Assembly (NCBI GenBank): GCA_963281255.1
Contig: OY725495.1
Location: 3,906,001-3,970,000, forward strand
DNA length: 64,000 nucleotides
Reading direction: 5' to 3'
Source of the DNA: Aphrocallistes beatrix
Taxonomy: Eukaryota; Porifera; Hexactinellida; Sceptrulophora; Aphrocallistidae
The position numbers and the translations under genes were made by a program. The notes beneath the pieces were generated by a model, which was not told the origin of the DNA, made no database searches, and was given only the letters and a program-made list of their open reading frames with translations. Positions 12,001-21,967 of this stretch are shown here, piece after piece (the first letter of the stretch is position 1; each line of letters starts with the position of its first letter).

Positions 12001-13977
12001 GAGGATTGTACCAGCAGAAGTAACGTGTATGAGGCTAAGTTCATTGTTGAGTTTGCCTTGTATCTCTTAGTGCAGGGATATAGACAAGAGGATCTCACGA
12101 TACTTGCGTTCTACAGCGCACAGAGATTCCTGCTGCAGGATTTGATGAAGAAACGACTGGGAAGAAATAACTTCAGAATCTCAACAGTAGACGGGTTTCA
12201 GGGAGAAGAGAGTGACATCATAATTCTGTCTGCCGTGCGTGGGAATGTGAATAATATCATTGGACATTGTAAAGTGGACAACAGAGTGTCAGTCGCTTTT
12301 TCCAGAGCGAAATTAGGATTCTATGTCATTGGGAATGAAAATTGTTTTCGAAATGCGAGTCGAAAGAGTAAGTCTGGTTTGTGGGAACGTGTCTTGAACA
12401 GATTTAAGGAGATGCAGTGTGTTGGAGATAGGATGCAACTTTACTGTGTTAAGCATGGGACAGTTTGTAGTGTCAAAAATGCCGAGGAATTCCGGAAAGT
12501 AAACAATAAAAATTGCTTTGAAGAGTGTGAAAATTTCGAACCGCGCAATATGATGCGAATTTGTACAAAATCTCTCTTGTGTGGACATCCCTGTTTAGGG
12601 GAATCGGAGCAAATCTGTAGTAAAGTTAAGTGTTCCTTTCAAACTACCAAACAGTTCCCATGTCACCACAGCGTAACATACGAGTGCAATACCCCTGAGG
12701 AAGATGTCCTAGCCATGAAGTGTGAGGAGAAATGTGACTCCAAGCTAGAATGCGGTCACATGTGTCAAGGCTTATGTTTCCTATGTTTCAATAGTAACAG
12801 CCACGTGACGTGTATTGAGAAGTGTTCACGGAAGTTAGCATGCAGTCATGAATGCCGTGGGAAATGCCATTATCCTCTCGACTGTCCACCATGTCCTATT
12901 GTAGTCACAAGAAGCTGTAAACACTCTAAGACCACTGGTGTCTGTGGGGAAGTGAGTACTGTGTGTACTCAAGATTGTGAATGGAGGTGTGAACATTTCG
13001 TTTGTGAACGCAGATGTTTTGAAGTGTGCAGCAGACCGTGTTGTGATGAGAGGTGTGAACTCGTGTTGAATTGTGGTCACGCATGTCTCGGGTGTTGTGG
13101 TGAAGTCTGTCCACGAGTCTGCCGCACCTGCAGACCTTATGATGAGACTCTACGGGTCTATTTCGGAGATGAAAAGCACCCTTTTGCTAACTTCGTCCTG
13201 CTAGAAGATTGCGGGCATATCTTTGAAGCGCTTGGTTTGGATAAATCTGTGAAAAAGAATTTATGCGAGAATAAAAACGCGTTTCCACGATGCCCCAAAT
13301 GTGACGTAATGATTGTGAGCACTGAAAGATATCGCCACTTGGTTAATCAGATACTGGTCAATGTTGAAGATAGGAAAAGAGAGATTTTAGCCGAAAACAA
13401 ACGAATTCTATCTCAAAACTGGGCAAAGTTGCGTGTGTTTCTATCTCAAAATACTTCGCTCCAACAAATCCTAGATTTACTGGAGCAAGTACCTATACTA
13501 CAATCTTTGAAAGAAGAAATTACTCACTTCAATTTGTACATTCTCAGTGAGCTCCTCAAAATGTTGCAAGGACTCTTTGTACAGAAATACCCACTTGAAG
13601 TCTGGGCAGAAGACTCTCCCATGATTCAGTTTTTCTATTCAGATCAACTCGACTCTCTCTTACACTCTTCTCATAAAAATTCCAGCAAAAATAATCGAAA
13701 AATTCTGAATGAATTAACAAAAATATACAGAAAATGTCCCATTTATACCGCATTCAAATTGATGGAGACAGGAAATCTCGAATTGTGGGAAGTAAAAGTG
13801 TTTAACGAGTTGAAAGATAAATTTGAGTCGTTAGAAACTATAAACCAGAACGAAAGAGATAAGTTTCTAACTCATTGCGAAGCTTTTCTTTCTTACTTAA
13901 ATGAAAAATACGATTTTTCTTTCCCAAGCACGAAGCCTGACACTTCATTTAGAAGAAAGTGGACTCCTTTTGAGTGA
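9028..13977 (+). CDS. ZNFX1-like (NFX1-type zinc finger-containing protein 1) SF1 helicase
   Basis: An intronless gene of 1649 codons starting at ATG. The superfamily-1 (UPF1-like) helicase core is complete in outline: Q-motif region LNEGQYRAL, Walker A GAPGTGKT (493-500), motif Ia THSNNVLD, Walker B DEAS (875-878), motif III GDPLMIRP (900-907), HRMRPE, motif V STVDGFQGEE (1052-1060) and motif VI RVSVAFSRAK (from 1086). A basic/acidic helical insert lies between Ia and II. NFX1-type zinc-finger repeats with CGHxC signatures span about 1160-1375 (CGHPC at 1185, CGHMC, CSHEC, CGHAC at 1349), followed by a CGHIFE..CPKC knuckle and a helical tail. Vertebrate ZNFX1 is an interferon-induced double-stranded RNA sensor and nematode ZNFX-1 acts in small-RNA inheritance; this protein is somewhat shorter, mainly at the N-terminus. 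Motif III lacks the usual Gln. A piece of the 3' end recurs at 16851 and 24773. Confidence 0.93.
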   Translation: MANRRNSGRASNSPKKVRSRLPRERICSAPADLYEGMDFITKCEKMCQHTDPSLVVQEIISDGSELERLISSDRMSQSDIKRLLRLFNQPNFTEETLQTTLEVNAIFCYLLKSEFVTSENNLFKFLAETLDEIESEIDSDKKSQLNLKNIVSLLRNFINKFPNQHSLYSNCIVLLKDKIESGDFDGLIEPRQRQKIINLHTQLAQITRVPETDENPLSYGDPFRSIDIFPRYEEIQHSRSTELRALVREGEYEDVESYLDIHFKLLREDMIYPIRQGLKFLIKLNENFATNLYTYDHVRIAGISAKKTHGLVYNLTFTPYGVKNIKKYDWKRSDRLRFGSLLCITKKNKKGYPTFKNPLWGVVACQEKDIIGNNQISVRLQNGFESEFQFNTDYFMIESREAYFEAYRHTLSVLQTMDEDNLPFKEIFLGKTCTCGPPAYIDENAVLDFGDLLPLLDNQVRVIEEWPMCEQLNEGQYRALKLAFSSQVALIQGAPGTGKTHVGLTIMKILLETRKTQSESDTPNVKLKESLCDQPFVILTHSNNVLDHVLGLVRSVELNVVRLGSRSQDDNITPHTLFYIRKYVLTGESLPTEIRRLLNKKDEVRKELTRLKKIIEKYGKELQSTKKSAKMSISKEFLKVIASKEHFNSLYGAEESGFKIVLSKKGSLSDIWLRELSRRKTFDEILSRDIKLEKNPFAIIAARDLTLSEGNAVDRYLMEERRVEYLELEEASTQQEADTQRGNKGEEIKTAEGTINEEKIFKVAVENLELAMQETEFEFEIPKSILEVPDLWALNQTDRETLYKYWATKLTHMYSLLLKSYSNMYSAKMEELEVINTSIDLYILKKATVVAMTTTGAAKNSKLIRKLKPRIVLVDEASEVLEAQVIASLCESVEHLILIGDPLMIRPSTAVSRLSTQYNLNLSLFERLIINEFRHATLTLQHRMRPELSSIIQLLYPMISDKLPHTHYQHVQGVSTNTFFISHSCSEDPLKEDCTSRSNVYEAKFIVEFALYLLVQGYRQEDLTILAFYSAQRFLLQDLMKKRLGRNNFRISTVDGFQGEESDIIILSAVRGNVNNIIGHCKVDNRVSVAFSRAKLGFYVIGNENCFRNASRKSKSGLWERVLNRFKEMQCVGDRMQLYCVKHGTVCSVKNAEEFRKVNNKNCFEECENFEPRNMMRICTKSLLCGHPCLGESEQICSKVKCSFQTTKQFPCHHSVTYECNTPEEDVLAMKCEEKCDSKLECGHMCQGLCFLCFNSNSHVTCIEKCSRKLACSHECRGKCHYPLDCPPCPIVVTRSCKHSKTTGVCGEVSTVCTQDCEWRCEHFVCERRCFEVCSRPCCDERCELVLNCGHACLGCCGEVCPRVCRTCRPYDETLRVYFGDEKHPFANFVLLEDCGHIFEALGLDKSVKKNLCENKNAFPRCPKCDVMIVSTERYRHLVNQILVNVEDRKREILAENKRILSQNWAKLRVFLSQNTSLQQILDLLEQVPILQSLKEEITHFNLYILSELLKMLQGLFVQKYPLEVWAEDSPMIQFFYSDQLDSLLHSSHKNSSKNNRKILNELTKIYRKCPIYTAFKLMETGNLELWEVKVFNELKDKFESLETINQNERDKFLTHCEAFLSYLNEKYDFSFPSTKPDTSFRRKWTPFE

Positions 13978-14799
13978 CAGTTTGGAAAAGATATTTGTCT
14001 GAAGAGTGAAAACTCTATTTTGTACGAACTGCTATGTACATGAATTTGTGTTATAATACATAGTACGTATATTAATATTTACTAATTAGCTACTCCAGTA
14101 TTTGATATTATAATATCACATTCTTCTTATTCTATTCTCAATTACTTATTAGTTATTACAATCGTGTTGCGCGGAATACGAACACTTCCTGTCCTCCTTC
14201 AGGCACCAAAATGCGAAATTAAATAATGATAGTTGCAGTTAGTTTAGTGGGAAACTATGCGATCTCTGAATAAGTCTGTGTAAGACAGTTATGTTAGTTG
14301 ATCTATTCTGTTATTCAACTTTATTTTTATGTACGATGCATTCTCCATCATTTCAAAACGTCTATTCTTTGGGATACGGACAGTTCGCTACACGGACTAG
14401 AATTGATAGGAGAGTGAGAGTGGGCATTTTGGAGAGTATTTTGTATAAGAACGAAGAGAAAGTAGGCATTTTGAGTTTGAAATATGTAATATCAAATGAC
14501 ACGCGAGAGTGTTATTTTTATTTCGTGAGGGGGTGGGTGATTATCATTTATTATTTGTCAGAATGAATGGGAGAATGAAAGTGAGGATTCAATAATTTTA
14601 TTCAAAGAAATATCAGCGACGAAACTTCCGGCGACGATCGGCGAAACTTCAGTCAGTTACATTACATTTTCTATTAAAAGTGTCCGTATCCCCTATTCTT
14701 TGTAATGGATATATCAGGTCTAGGAAGTATTCAGAGCTAAGTACAGTAAATATCATATTACTTGTCTAAAGCAATATGCTTTATATCAATGAATTTATC
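13978..14799. other. Intergenic between ZNFX1-like gene and TRAF-like array
   Basis: 3' flank of the helicase gene, then AT-rich sequence. A short frame from 14291 has no recognisable domain. The last 100 bp (GAGCTAAGTACAGTAAATAT onward) is the conserved upstream flank of type-1 TRAF-like copies. Confidence 0.5.
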
Positions 14800-14807
14800 T
14801 ATAAATA
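14800..14807 (+). promoter_or_regulatory. TATA box of TRAF-like copy A
   Basis: TATAAATA in the context TCTATAAATAGCAATT, about 40 bp upstream of the ATG. The same motif stands at comparable distance before the copies at 42445 and 45436, which suggests a shared core promoter with a short 5' leader. Confidence 0.6.
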
Positions 14808-14845
14808 GCAATTTATCATCTTGATCTATTATTCAATTGAAATCA

Positions 14846-16191
14846 ATGGCAACAAGAACAAGTGTACCGTTAGAACCTGAGACAGGGACTGAGTTATGTC
14901 GAGTTAGTCTAGAAGGAGGTTCATTGGGAGGATACAAGAGCGATATTTTAACCGAAAACCTTTCTGAGAGAGAAAATAACATGCTAACGTGTCTGAGATG
15001 TAAAGGAATAATGAAAGACGCTTCTATTTCCAACAATGGAGAACAGATGTGCGTTTTTTGTAATCGAAAAGATGAGAATACTAACCCAGTCGAATTCCTC
15101 AGAAATAATATTCTATCATTGAAGTGTACCTGTCCCTTATCCAAGCGAGGCTGTGAGTGGTTGGGTAGGCTGGAGATTGTGGAAAATCACCTGACTACAT
15201 GTGGTCACGTGTATGAGTCGTGTCAGCTGTTGTGTGGCGTTGTGACAACACGTGATGAGATGGGAAGGCACGTGCGGAAGGAATGCTCCCAACGTGAAGA
15301 GGCGTGTTTGCACTGTTCGGGAGTGCATAAGGTGTGTGAGATGGTAGAGCATGTGAAGGTGTGTGGGAAGGTATTCGTGTTGTGTGAATTGGGATGTGGG
15401 ACACGTGTACGCCGCGAGAGTATTTTGTTTCATCTCGAGAGTGAGTGTTCTGAAGAGTCAGTTGTGTGTCCGTATGAGAAGTACAGGTGTGAAGTGGTGG
15501 GGTTAAAACGACGAGAATTGAAACAACATTTGGAAGAGAATAGATGTCTACACACAGAACTGAAACTCAACGCAATGGAAGAAAACTTCGCGATTTCTGC
15601 AAAGAAGATTGAATTTCTAGAGAAAGAAAATGAAACTTTAAAGAAAGATATTGGATCATTAAAAGAAACAAATATAAGATTTGAGAAACAAAATGAAGCA
15701 TTCAAGAAAGAAAATAATACTTTCAAGAATGAGATTGAAACTTTCAGGAAAGAAAGTGAATTATTCCAAAAATTCTTATCAGACATAAGAGTGAAGTAAA
15801 GTGGACTGTGAAAGAAATTCTTAAAAAGTTTAAACCTAACCTCTTATGTTGTTTATCAGATTTTTATGTAGTTGCTGATTATCGGTTTGTATTGTTCCAT
15901 CGCACTGATTCCTCAAATTTCATAATTAAATTATGGCCTCGAGATGTAAATAATTACAATTCACTAGAATGGCCTTTCAAAGCAATCTTTATTACAAAGT
16001 TAATTTGTAATACAAACACCAAGGATTCTATGATATTACAAAGTCCTGCTATAGTTATTCAGAGGAATGAATTCACACCATATAATCCCAAACAAATTGC
16101 TTCGATTCCTCTCTCTACAGATTTGAAAGATTTTATCAAATCAGACAATTTGGAACTCGAAATTACTGTTCAACTTCTCAAAAACATTTAA
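14846..16191 (+). pseudogene. TRAF-like copy A (frameshifted)
   Basis: It starts with MATRTSVPLEPETGTELC like its paralogues. The first frame runs to 15799 and covers a half-RING knuckle (CLRC...CVFC), the TRAF zinc-finger block and a short-type coiled coil. Near 15770 one base is missing relative to copies at 22860 or 52020 (CCAAAAATTCTT against CCAAGGAATTCTT). The C-terminal MATH-like part, with the NNYNSLEWPFKAIFITKLIC core, therefore continues in another frame (15808-16191). The rest is intact, so this may be a very young pseudogene, or a sequence error in an otherwise working gene. In the family, the zinc fingers and MATH domain link receptors to downstream kinases and ubiquitin signalling. 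Confidence 0.85.
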
Positions 16192-16261
16192 TTTACGTGA
16201 AAGTATTCTAACTTAAATTTGTTACTTATTATATTTTATATCTTATTATTTCTTACTGTGA

Positions 16262-16302
16262 TATCTAGTGTATAGAATGAAGCAGGGGCATAGCTGAGAG
16301 TG
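16262..16302 (+). other. Conserved 3' flank motif of TRAF-like copies
   Basis: CTAGTGTATAGAATGAAGCA and the following GGGGCATAGCTGAGAG occur shortly after the stop codon of most TRAF-like copies (near 23335, 30945, 46840, 49025, 52535 and 59150, and again at 24140). It is probably 3'-UTR inherited through duplication. Confidence 0.6.
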
Positions 16303-16850
16303 AAGTTAGTAAGGCTATACATGTTAGAGGGAAGTACCTATTATTTTTTGATTAAAATCCTTTCTCAACATATTCAATCTAAGTAGTTTGGGAAAGATTT
16401 TGTAAAAATAATAATCAAACTAACCCAAAATGAATGTTAAGGCCATAGTTAGCATAATTTTCTAGGTTCAAAGGGACTTTCAGTTCCTTTTAAACTGAAA
16501 AAAGTTTTTTTATTATTATCTCATTATTCGTTTGACATCAAAGGTTATGATCTGATGCTTGATTGCTCTACATTTTCCGGTTAGTCAGTCCGTGATATAT
16601 TTATGAAATTTGAATTGATTTTAAAGCGTTTAAGGCTAGCATCAATAAACGACAAGAATCTTGTAATGCTGACTCAATCAACTGTTAAAGCGAATTAGTT
16701 TTATTCCATCATCAAACATATCTGTGCTGTTTGAACACATCAGTAACTCAGCAATTCTGTTGTGTTTATGACTAATGGTGCAGAGTGTAATTGGGTCCAC
16801 TTTTCAAAATCCGACGAATGGTATAACTGCTTTTAATATTTATCCTTCAC
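16303..16850. other. Intergenic spacer shared with 24180-24772
   Basis: The spacer has no gene. It aligns along most of its length with the spacer after TRAF-like copy B, so the two are duplicates. Confidence 0.55.
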
Positions 16851-16928
16851 AAGCACGAAACCTGACACTTCATTTAGAAGGAAGTGGACTCCTTTTGAGT
16901 GACAGTTTAGAAAAGATCTTTTATCTAA
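16851..16928 (+). pseudogene. Fragment of the ZNFX1-like gene 3' end
   Basis: About 78 bp match the last codons, stop and first 3' bases of the gene at 9028-13977 (AAGCACGAAGCCTGACACTT region at 13926-14003) with few changes. Upstream sequence does not match, so this is a short fragment carried along in the duplicated unit. A second such fragment lies at 24773-24842. Confidence 0.75.
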
Positions 16929-17109
16929 ATCTTACTTATCGCTTATTAATTAATAACCTTCCTGCCTTGCAACTCAGATTATATTGGAATTTGATAAAAA
17001 TTCGATATAACTTATTCTTCACTTTTAAGTAAAGTGTGGTGTAAAAGGAATTCTTCAAAAGTTTAAGCGAAACCCCTGTAATATCAACTCAGCACATACC
17101 ATAGTTATT

Positions 17110-19049
17110 TCATTGATACTGAAATATAAATAATAGTACTGCCTAATCTAATGGGAAATACTGATATAAGTTAATTAACGGCCTAAAATACAATCTAAAT
17201 ACTAATATTAGTCAAGATAGAGATAAGGAAAAGTCATAATGATGATATCTAATCAGAATAGTGAGAGAGCGAGCTTGGTTCTTCAGGTCTATATTTTCTA
17301 GGCTGTGTCATTCTTAATCTAATAAAAATGTAAAATGTTAGGGTCAAAACGTTTTCTGTCCTGATAGGATAAGTCATCTCATTTGTAACAATGCTTAGTT
17401 TCGATAATTAAAGTTCATTGAATTACATTTCATTAGATTTTATCATAATTTTAATTATGATGAAATGTCTACAGCATAACTCACCTTTTTGCAGAGAAAA
17501 TTACGTGTTTTCCAGCATTCATAATTATCCCAAACACCTCGATGAACTTTAACGCACATTTGGCTTCCTTTATTTCGCGATGGTTGCCCATCAGCCCATT
17601 TGGTGAATCCACCGCTTCCATCAACCCATTGATACCCGGTATCTCGACCACTATGATCTATGAAGCCAATCCAATAACTTGCTACTCCGTCTAGCTTCTG
17701 ATCAAGTGCATCCATCTCTGCTCTGCTGTTAACAGAAGATAGATGCCCTCCCCATTTTTGGCAAGCTATCTCGGCCTCTCCCCAACTCTTTGTTGTGTCA
17801 AAGTAGCAATATTTATGATCTTCCCATTCAAATTCTACTTTTCCCACTAAAAACAACAACAACAACAACAACAACATAAGAAATTAATCCTTAAAAACAC
17901 ATCAGAAAATAATTTAGAATATCAATAATTTTAATATATTTATTGTTCACTTTGCACCTGACATGGGTCATTTGGACCCCACGTGGTGTGGTGCTGTAAG
18001 GGTATTATCCATCGGACACTATTATTCTGCAAACTGATCAGTTTTTGTTTGAGATGTGGATAATGTCATTACTTTGATTGACATTATAGATAAAACTTTA
18101 TACGTATTTTGTTTTGTTTTTACTGAATTTACCCCGAATCATAGACTTGGCTTTGATACCTAGATTCAGTGTGAAACCTGGATGGTTGGCATATATCAGT
18201 GGTGGGGATTATAGTTATTGTCGGGGAGAATAGTTATTGCTTACAGGATATATTATACTAATTTATTTAGGCTTACCAGATCCTAGTTCTTGCTCCTTTA
18301 CTAATGTAGTGTCCAGATTATGATCATTTTTAATCTCAAAATCACTCTCTTTTCCATCCAAATTTTCTATGGGAAATATACATGTATTCGTTTTAGCAAA
18401 ATCCAATCATGATCTAAATATAACTACTCACCATTAGCATCCAGTGACATCGCGAATGCTGTTGAAGTAACAAATATAAACGTAAAAATAATAGAAGTAA
18501 AAATAATGTTAAAGATAAACATCTTCATACAGATAGATAACTAGCAGGGACCTCATTCACCAGAATTCATTAAGTCAGATTCTAATAATTTTCTTGGAAC
18601 ACTTAAGTCCAATTCTTAGAATTAGTTTAATTAACAAAATTCAAAGAATTATTCTTAGAAGTTGTTCAGAATTTTCCAGTTAAGAATTCTTATCTGAATC
18701 TAAGAATTTAGTGAATAAAAAATAAGGCCCCAGATTTTAATAGCATTTTACGTGCTTTCACTTTATCAATTTCTGATTGAAATACAGTCGACTCCGCTTA
18801 ATAGGGTCACGTCGGTCAGGGGATATTTTGACCCGATTAAGCGGAGAACCCCATTAACCGAAAATATTTTTGTATTAGCTTCTATGTGTGAGAGCTATTC
18901 TGGTCCTGCTAAAAGTGGCCCGATTAAGCGGCTGACCCGATTAAACAGTGACCCTACTAAGCGGAGTCGACTGTATTTTAAACCATAAAATATGCATGAA
19001 ATGACTTACCCATAGCCAGGCCTCCGATCAGTATCAGCAGTGCTTTCAT
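17110..19049 (-). CDS. Secreted C-type lectin-like protein, copy 2 (five exons)
   Basis: Exons read on the minus strand: 19049-19010 (signal peptide MKALLILIGGLAMA), 18458-18432, 18366-18277, 17846-17485 and a nine-base last exon 17118-17110 (Tyr-Gln-stop). The join is in frame and gives 175 residues. The C-type lectin domain covers about 53-173, with cysteines at 66, 81, 150, 163 and 171, the WIGF motif at 111-114, GYQWVDGSGGF at 123-133, QPS at 140-142 where classical sugar-binding lectins have EPN or QPD, and WDN at 158-160 in place of WND. Secretion and an extracellular recognition role are inferred; the altered Ca2+ motif makes sugar specificity uncertain. A pogo-like MITE sits in intron 1. 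If the last intron were retained, the protein would end in VSYAVDISS instead. Confidence 0.85.
18785..18973. mobile_element. pogo-like MITE, copy b, in intron 1 of lectin copy 2
   Basis: Terminal inverted repeats CAGTCGACTCCGCTTAATAG and mirror, with TA on both sides. It is near-identical in layout to 1999-2186. Confidence 0.85.
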
Positions 19050-21967
19050 TTTTAATATTTCTTCTTATATAATTTCTATAATAATATTAAAGAGTCAAAT
19101 TTTAAATTCGATGCATTTACTAATGTTTTGCATTTGTTCATAATTTCCTAATGATGGAATTTATTTTGAAAAATTTAATTATTATTTTTTAGTTTTATGA
19201 TTATCAATATTTCATAGCTTAAAAGCAACTTTGGGCAACAAAGCAACAAAGCAACATTTAAGTAGTGGAATATTTTTTAGTAGCATATGACATTTTATTT
19301 CGAAGCTCTCCTTTATATACATGACAATTTCTTTACAATCAATTCAAGTGGAAAGCTTATTCTACAGTTTGATGTATATACGTAATAGAACAGCCCCGAT
19401 GTCTACATATTATCTGCTGGAATACAGTTCTGTATGTAGCGTTGAATTTAGCGCGAGAAGTGGGCTTATTCGAGAAAATCTGTGAGTTCAATAAAATGTG
19501 GAAACAAACGGCGTTCCACTAAAAGCTCGCATGTGGAGAAGAGCTAGTTTTTTACATTTACATTTTTTGGCGAGGAAATGTTATACTTTTCATTTATATT
19601 AACTCTAATAATATTTTTTCAAAACAATTAAATAAACCGAATATTCGATGTTCTTTCGAAATGGGACAAATGAATATTCGTTTGTTTTCCAACGAATCTT
19701 TGTTTACGAAGAAAAAAAAACATTACGACCCCAGTTCTTTTGTGAATGAAAAACTATGTTTTTTGCTACTACCATACATGCATCCCGATCTAATAATAAA
19801 ACCCAAATTAAAATGTTGCCAATGTGTATTTCCTTCCTTGAACACTTTTGTATTTTAGAAGCGAGGTCTCAACAGTTAATTTGGGCATTTTGATGTATAG
19901 AATCCGATTTTTTACATTTTGAAAGTAATATTGTGAATATTTACAAACTATGCACCTTTTAAGAAAGTTAAAAAGGAGATATCAGCGGATAATATTCCAC
20001 TATTTAGAGTCCAAATTTCACGCTTAGAAATCTCTAAAATGAGTATTCCTTTTTGTACATAATCCTTTATCTGCAGTGACAAGTGGCATTATTCCAAGTG
20101 CCACATATGAGTGTTCATTTCCTATCCAGGAGTACTATTCGGTTCTGCACCAGCCAGTTGATATATCAAGTCAAGGAAGTAGCGATATGTGAGAGCTCCA
20201 AGCAAGCAGTGCTTACGAACTAAAAGAGTAACAAATAAAAACTCCACACAATATTTGTTATTATGGTGGTTAGCAGTAGTGTAGTGTTCAAAATTAAAGT
20301 GAGGGGGCGCCTGTAAAATAGAAATATCGACTTTGATTGTATATTCCTTGTAATTGGTTTGAAATGTTTAAAGAATCTGGATCAGTAAAGAACAGTGTTT
20401 ATAGTCATATTTGTACTAACGAGTATTTAGAATTTTTGTCACGACATTATGATGTGTAATTTTTGCTATAAATATCATAAGAAAATATTGCTAATTAAAA
20501 AAACCTCATCATCAATAAATTGCTATTATAATACAAATGAATCTCATTTTTCAAATTCTATGCGAATAAAAGTGTAAGAAAATCTATATTTTCAGCATTG
20601 TTCAATTCCTTTTCAACATTTCAAAGCATTTAGATCTCATGACATATTTCGTAGATCCAGGCGTGTACGATTATTAAAGCGAAGAAAAAAGTAAAATTAT
20701 TTGTTATAATCGCCACTATCTCGCTTTGAAATTAAACTAACTTTTGAAAGAGTATTCAATCCACAGACACCTTTGTTGAATGATTTCCTTTTATGGACCA
20801 TTACGACCCCAGTTCTTTTGTGAATGAAAAACTACGTTTTTTGCTACTACCATACATGCATCCCGATCTAATAATAAAACCCAAATTAAAATATTTCCAA
20901 TGTGTATTTCCTGCCTTGCACACTACACAGCCCTAAATAAATATTTCAGAAGTTGGCCACTTTACAAAGAATAGTCTGTGAACTAAAACAGGAGTCTTAA
21001 TTCTAAATATGTAAAACTGAAGACTGAAATCAAACTCTAAAATAATACATTTCAAATTCGAAATTAAATCTCAACGGCTAATGTAGGGCAATTCTAGGTA
21101 GAATCCGATTTTCGCACTTTGAAAGTAATAATGTGAATATTTTATGAATTATTAACAGTAGAATCCGATTTTTACATTTTGAAAGTAATACTGTGAATAT
21201 TTACAAGCTATGCACCTTTTAAGAAAGTTAGAAAGGAGATATCAGCGGATAATATAGGGGATTCCACTATTTAGAGTCCAAATTTCACGCATAGAAATCT
21301 CTAAAATGAGTATTTCCCGATTTATTATGATATTTTCATGTTCCTTTGAGTCACTTACTGGAGTTGCACTATCCGTCTGTCGGCCGACATTTTTTAATTT
21401 GTATTTTATTTTGATATACGTCGATCATCTGAATCAATAGCATCGTACACTTTTCTTGAGTTATTACTATAATTATTTGTTCATTTGAAATATTAGGTTC
21501 TAACTTACTGTTATTTAATTGAAAAAGTCGAATGTATGACTCCTCATGCTATATTTGAATGAAATTCCTCCTGAATTGTATCCACAGTTTATAAACTATT
21601 AATAACTAAAATATTATGGTCCAAGAAGGACTAAAGCGAAGGTACATTTTAGTTGAAACTTCGGCCATTTTTAAAAAAAGGTATATCATCGAATAGTATC
21701 CGGGGCAAATATTAATTTTTATCCCATTTACCCCCTAAAAAATTTATATTTTAAATATGAAACTGTAGATGATTGTGATTATATAAAAACATACAAAGTG
21801 ATAGGGAACCTAGAAAGTTGTAGGACCCATTTTATACAGAGCTAGGAAGTACTGGTATAACTATCTTATTACATCTCATAACCAATGTGCTTTGTACGAG
21901 TATTAATGAATTTATATACTCGTAAGTGGCAATTCAAGAGTTCATCTTTCTAATTGAACTAATATTG
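19050..21967. repeat. Duplicated spacer S1 between lectin copy 2 and TRAF-like copy B
   Basis: Long stretches recur in the same order at 27114-29601 (S2) and 39064-42440 (S3), for example the TTTCAAAGCATTTAGATCTC and CATGCATCCCGATCTAATAA blocks. S1 also has an internal duplication: the block at about 19710-19850 returns at 20800-20935, and that at 19895-20005 returns at 21155-21260. Except for a lectin relic no gene is supported. The last 150 bp are the type-1 upstream flank of the TRAF-like genes. Confidence 0.75.
20054..20219 (-). pseudogene. C-type lectin exon relic in S1
   Basis: On the minus strand an acceptor (CTTTTAG) is followed by a sequence resembling the start of the lectin exon of copy 1 (VRKHC-like). 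After a large internal deletion comes a remnant of the domain end around GGCACTTGGAATAATGCCAC. It has several frame breaks and is not functional. The same relic lies in S2 at 28650-28840. Confidence 0.55.

Noticed and set aside
14291..14566. Open frame of 91 codons downstream of the ZNFX1-like gene
   Set aside because: No recognisable motif, no copy elsewhere in the window, and an AT-rich codon pattern like the surrounding intergenic DNA.
15137..15433. Antisense open frames over the TRAF zinc-finger block, recurring in every copy
   Set aside because: They recur only because the coding strand is almost identical between copies. They give His/Thr-rich peptides without domain, signal or independent conservation.
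17847..17877. Hydrophobic start MLLLLLLLFLVG of the lectin copy 2 domain frame, looking like a signal peptide
   Set aside because: It is the CAA/GTT-repeat tail of the intron. A proper acceptor lies at 17847-17848 and a real signal exon exists at 19010-19049.
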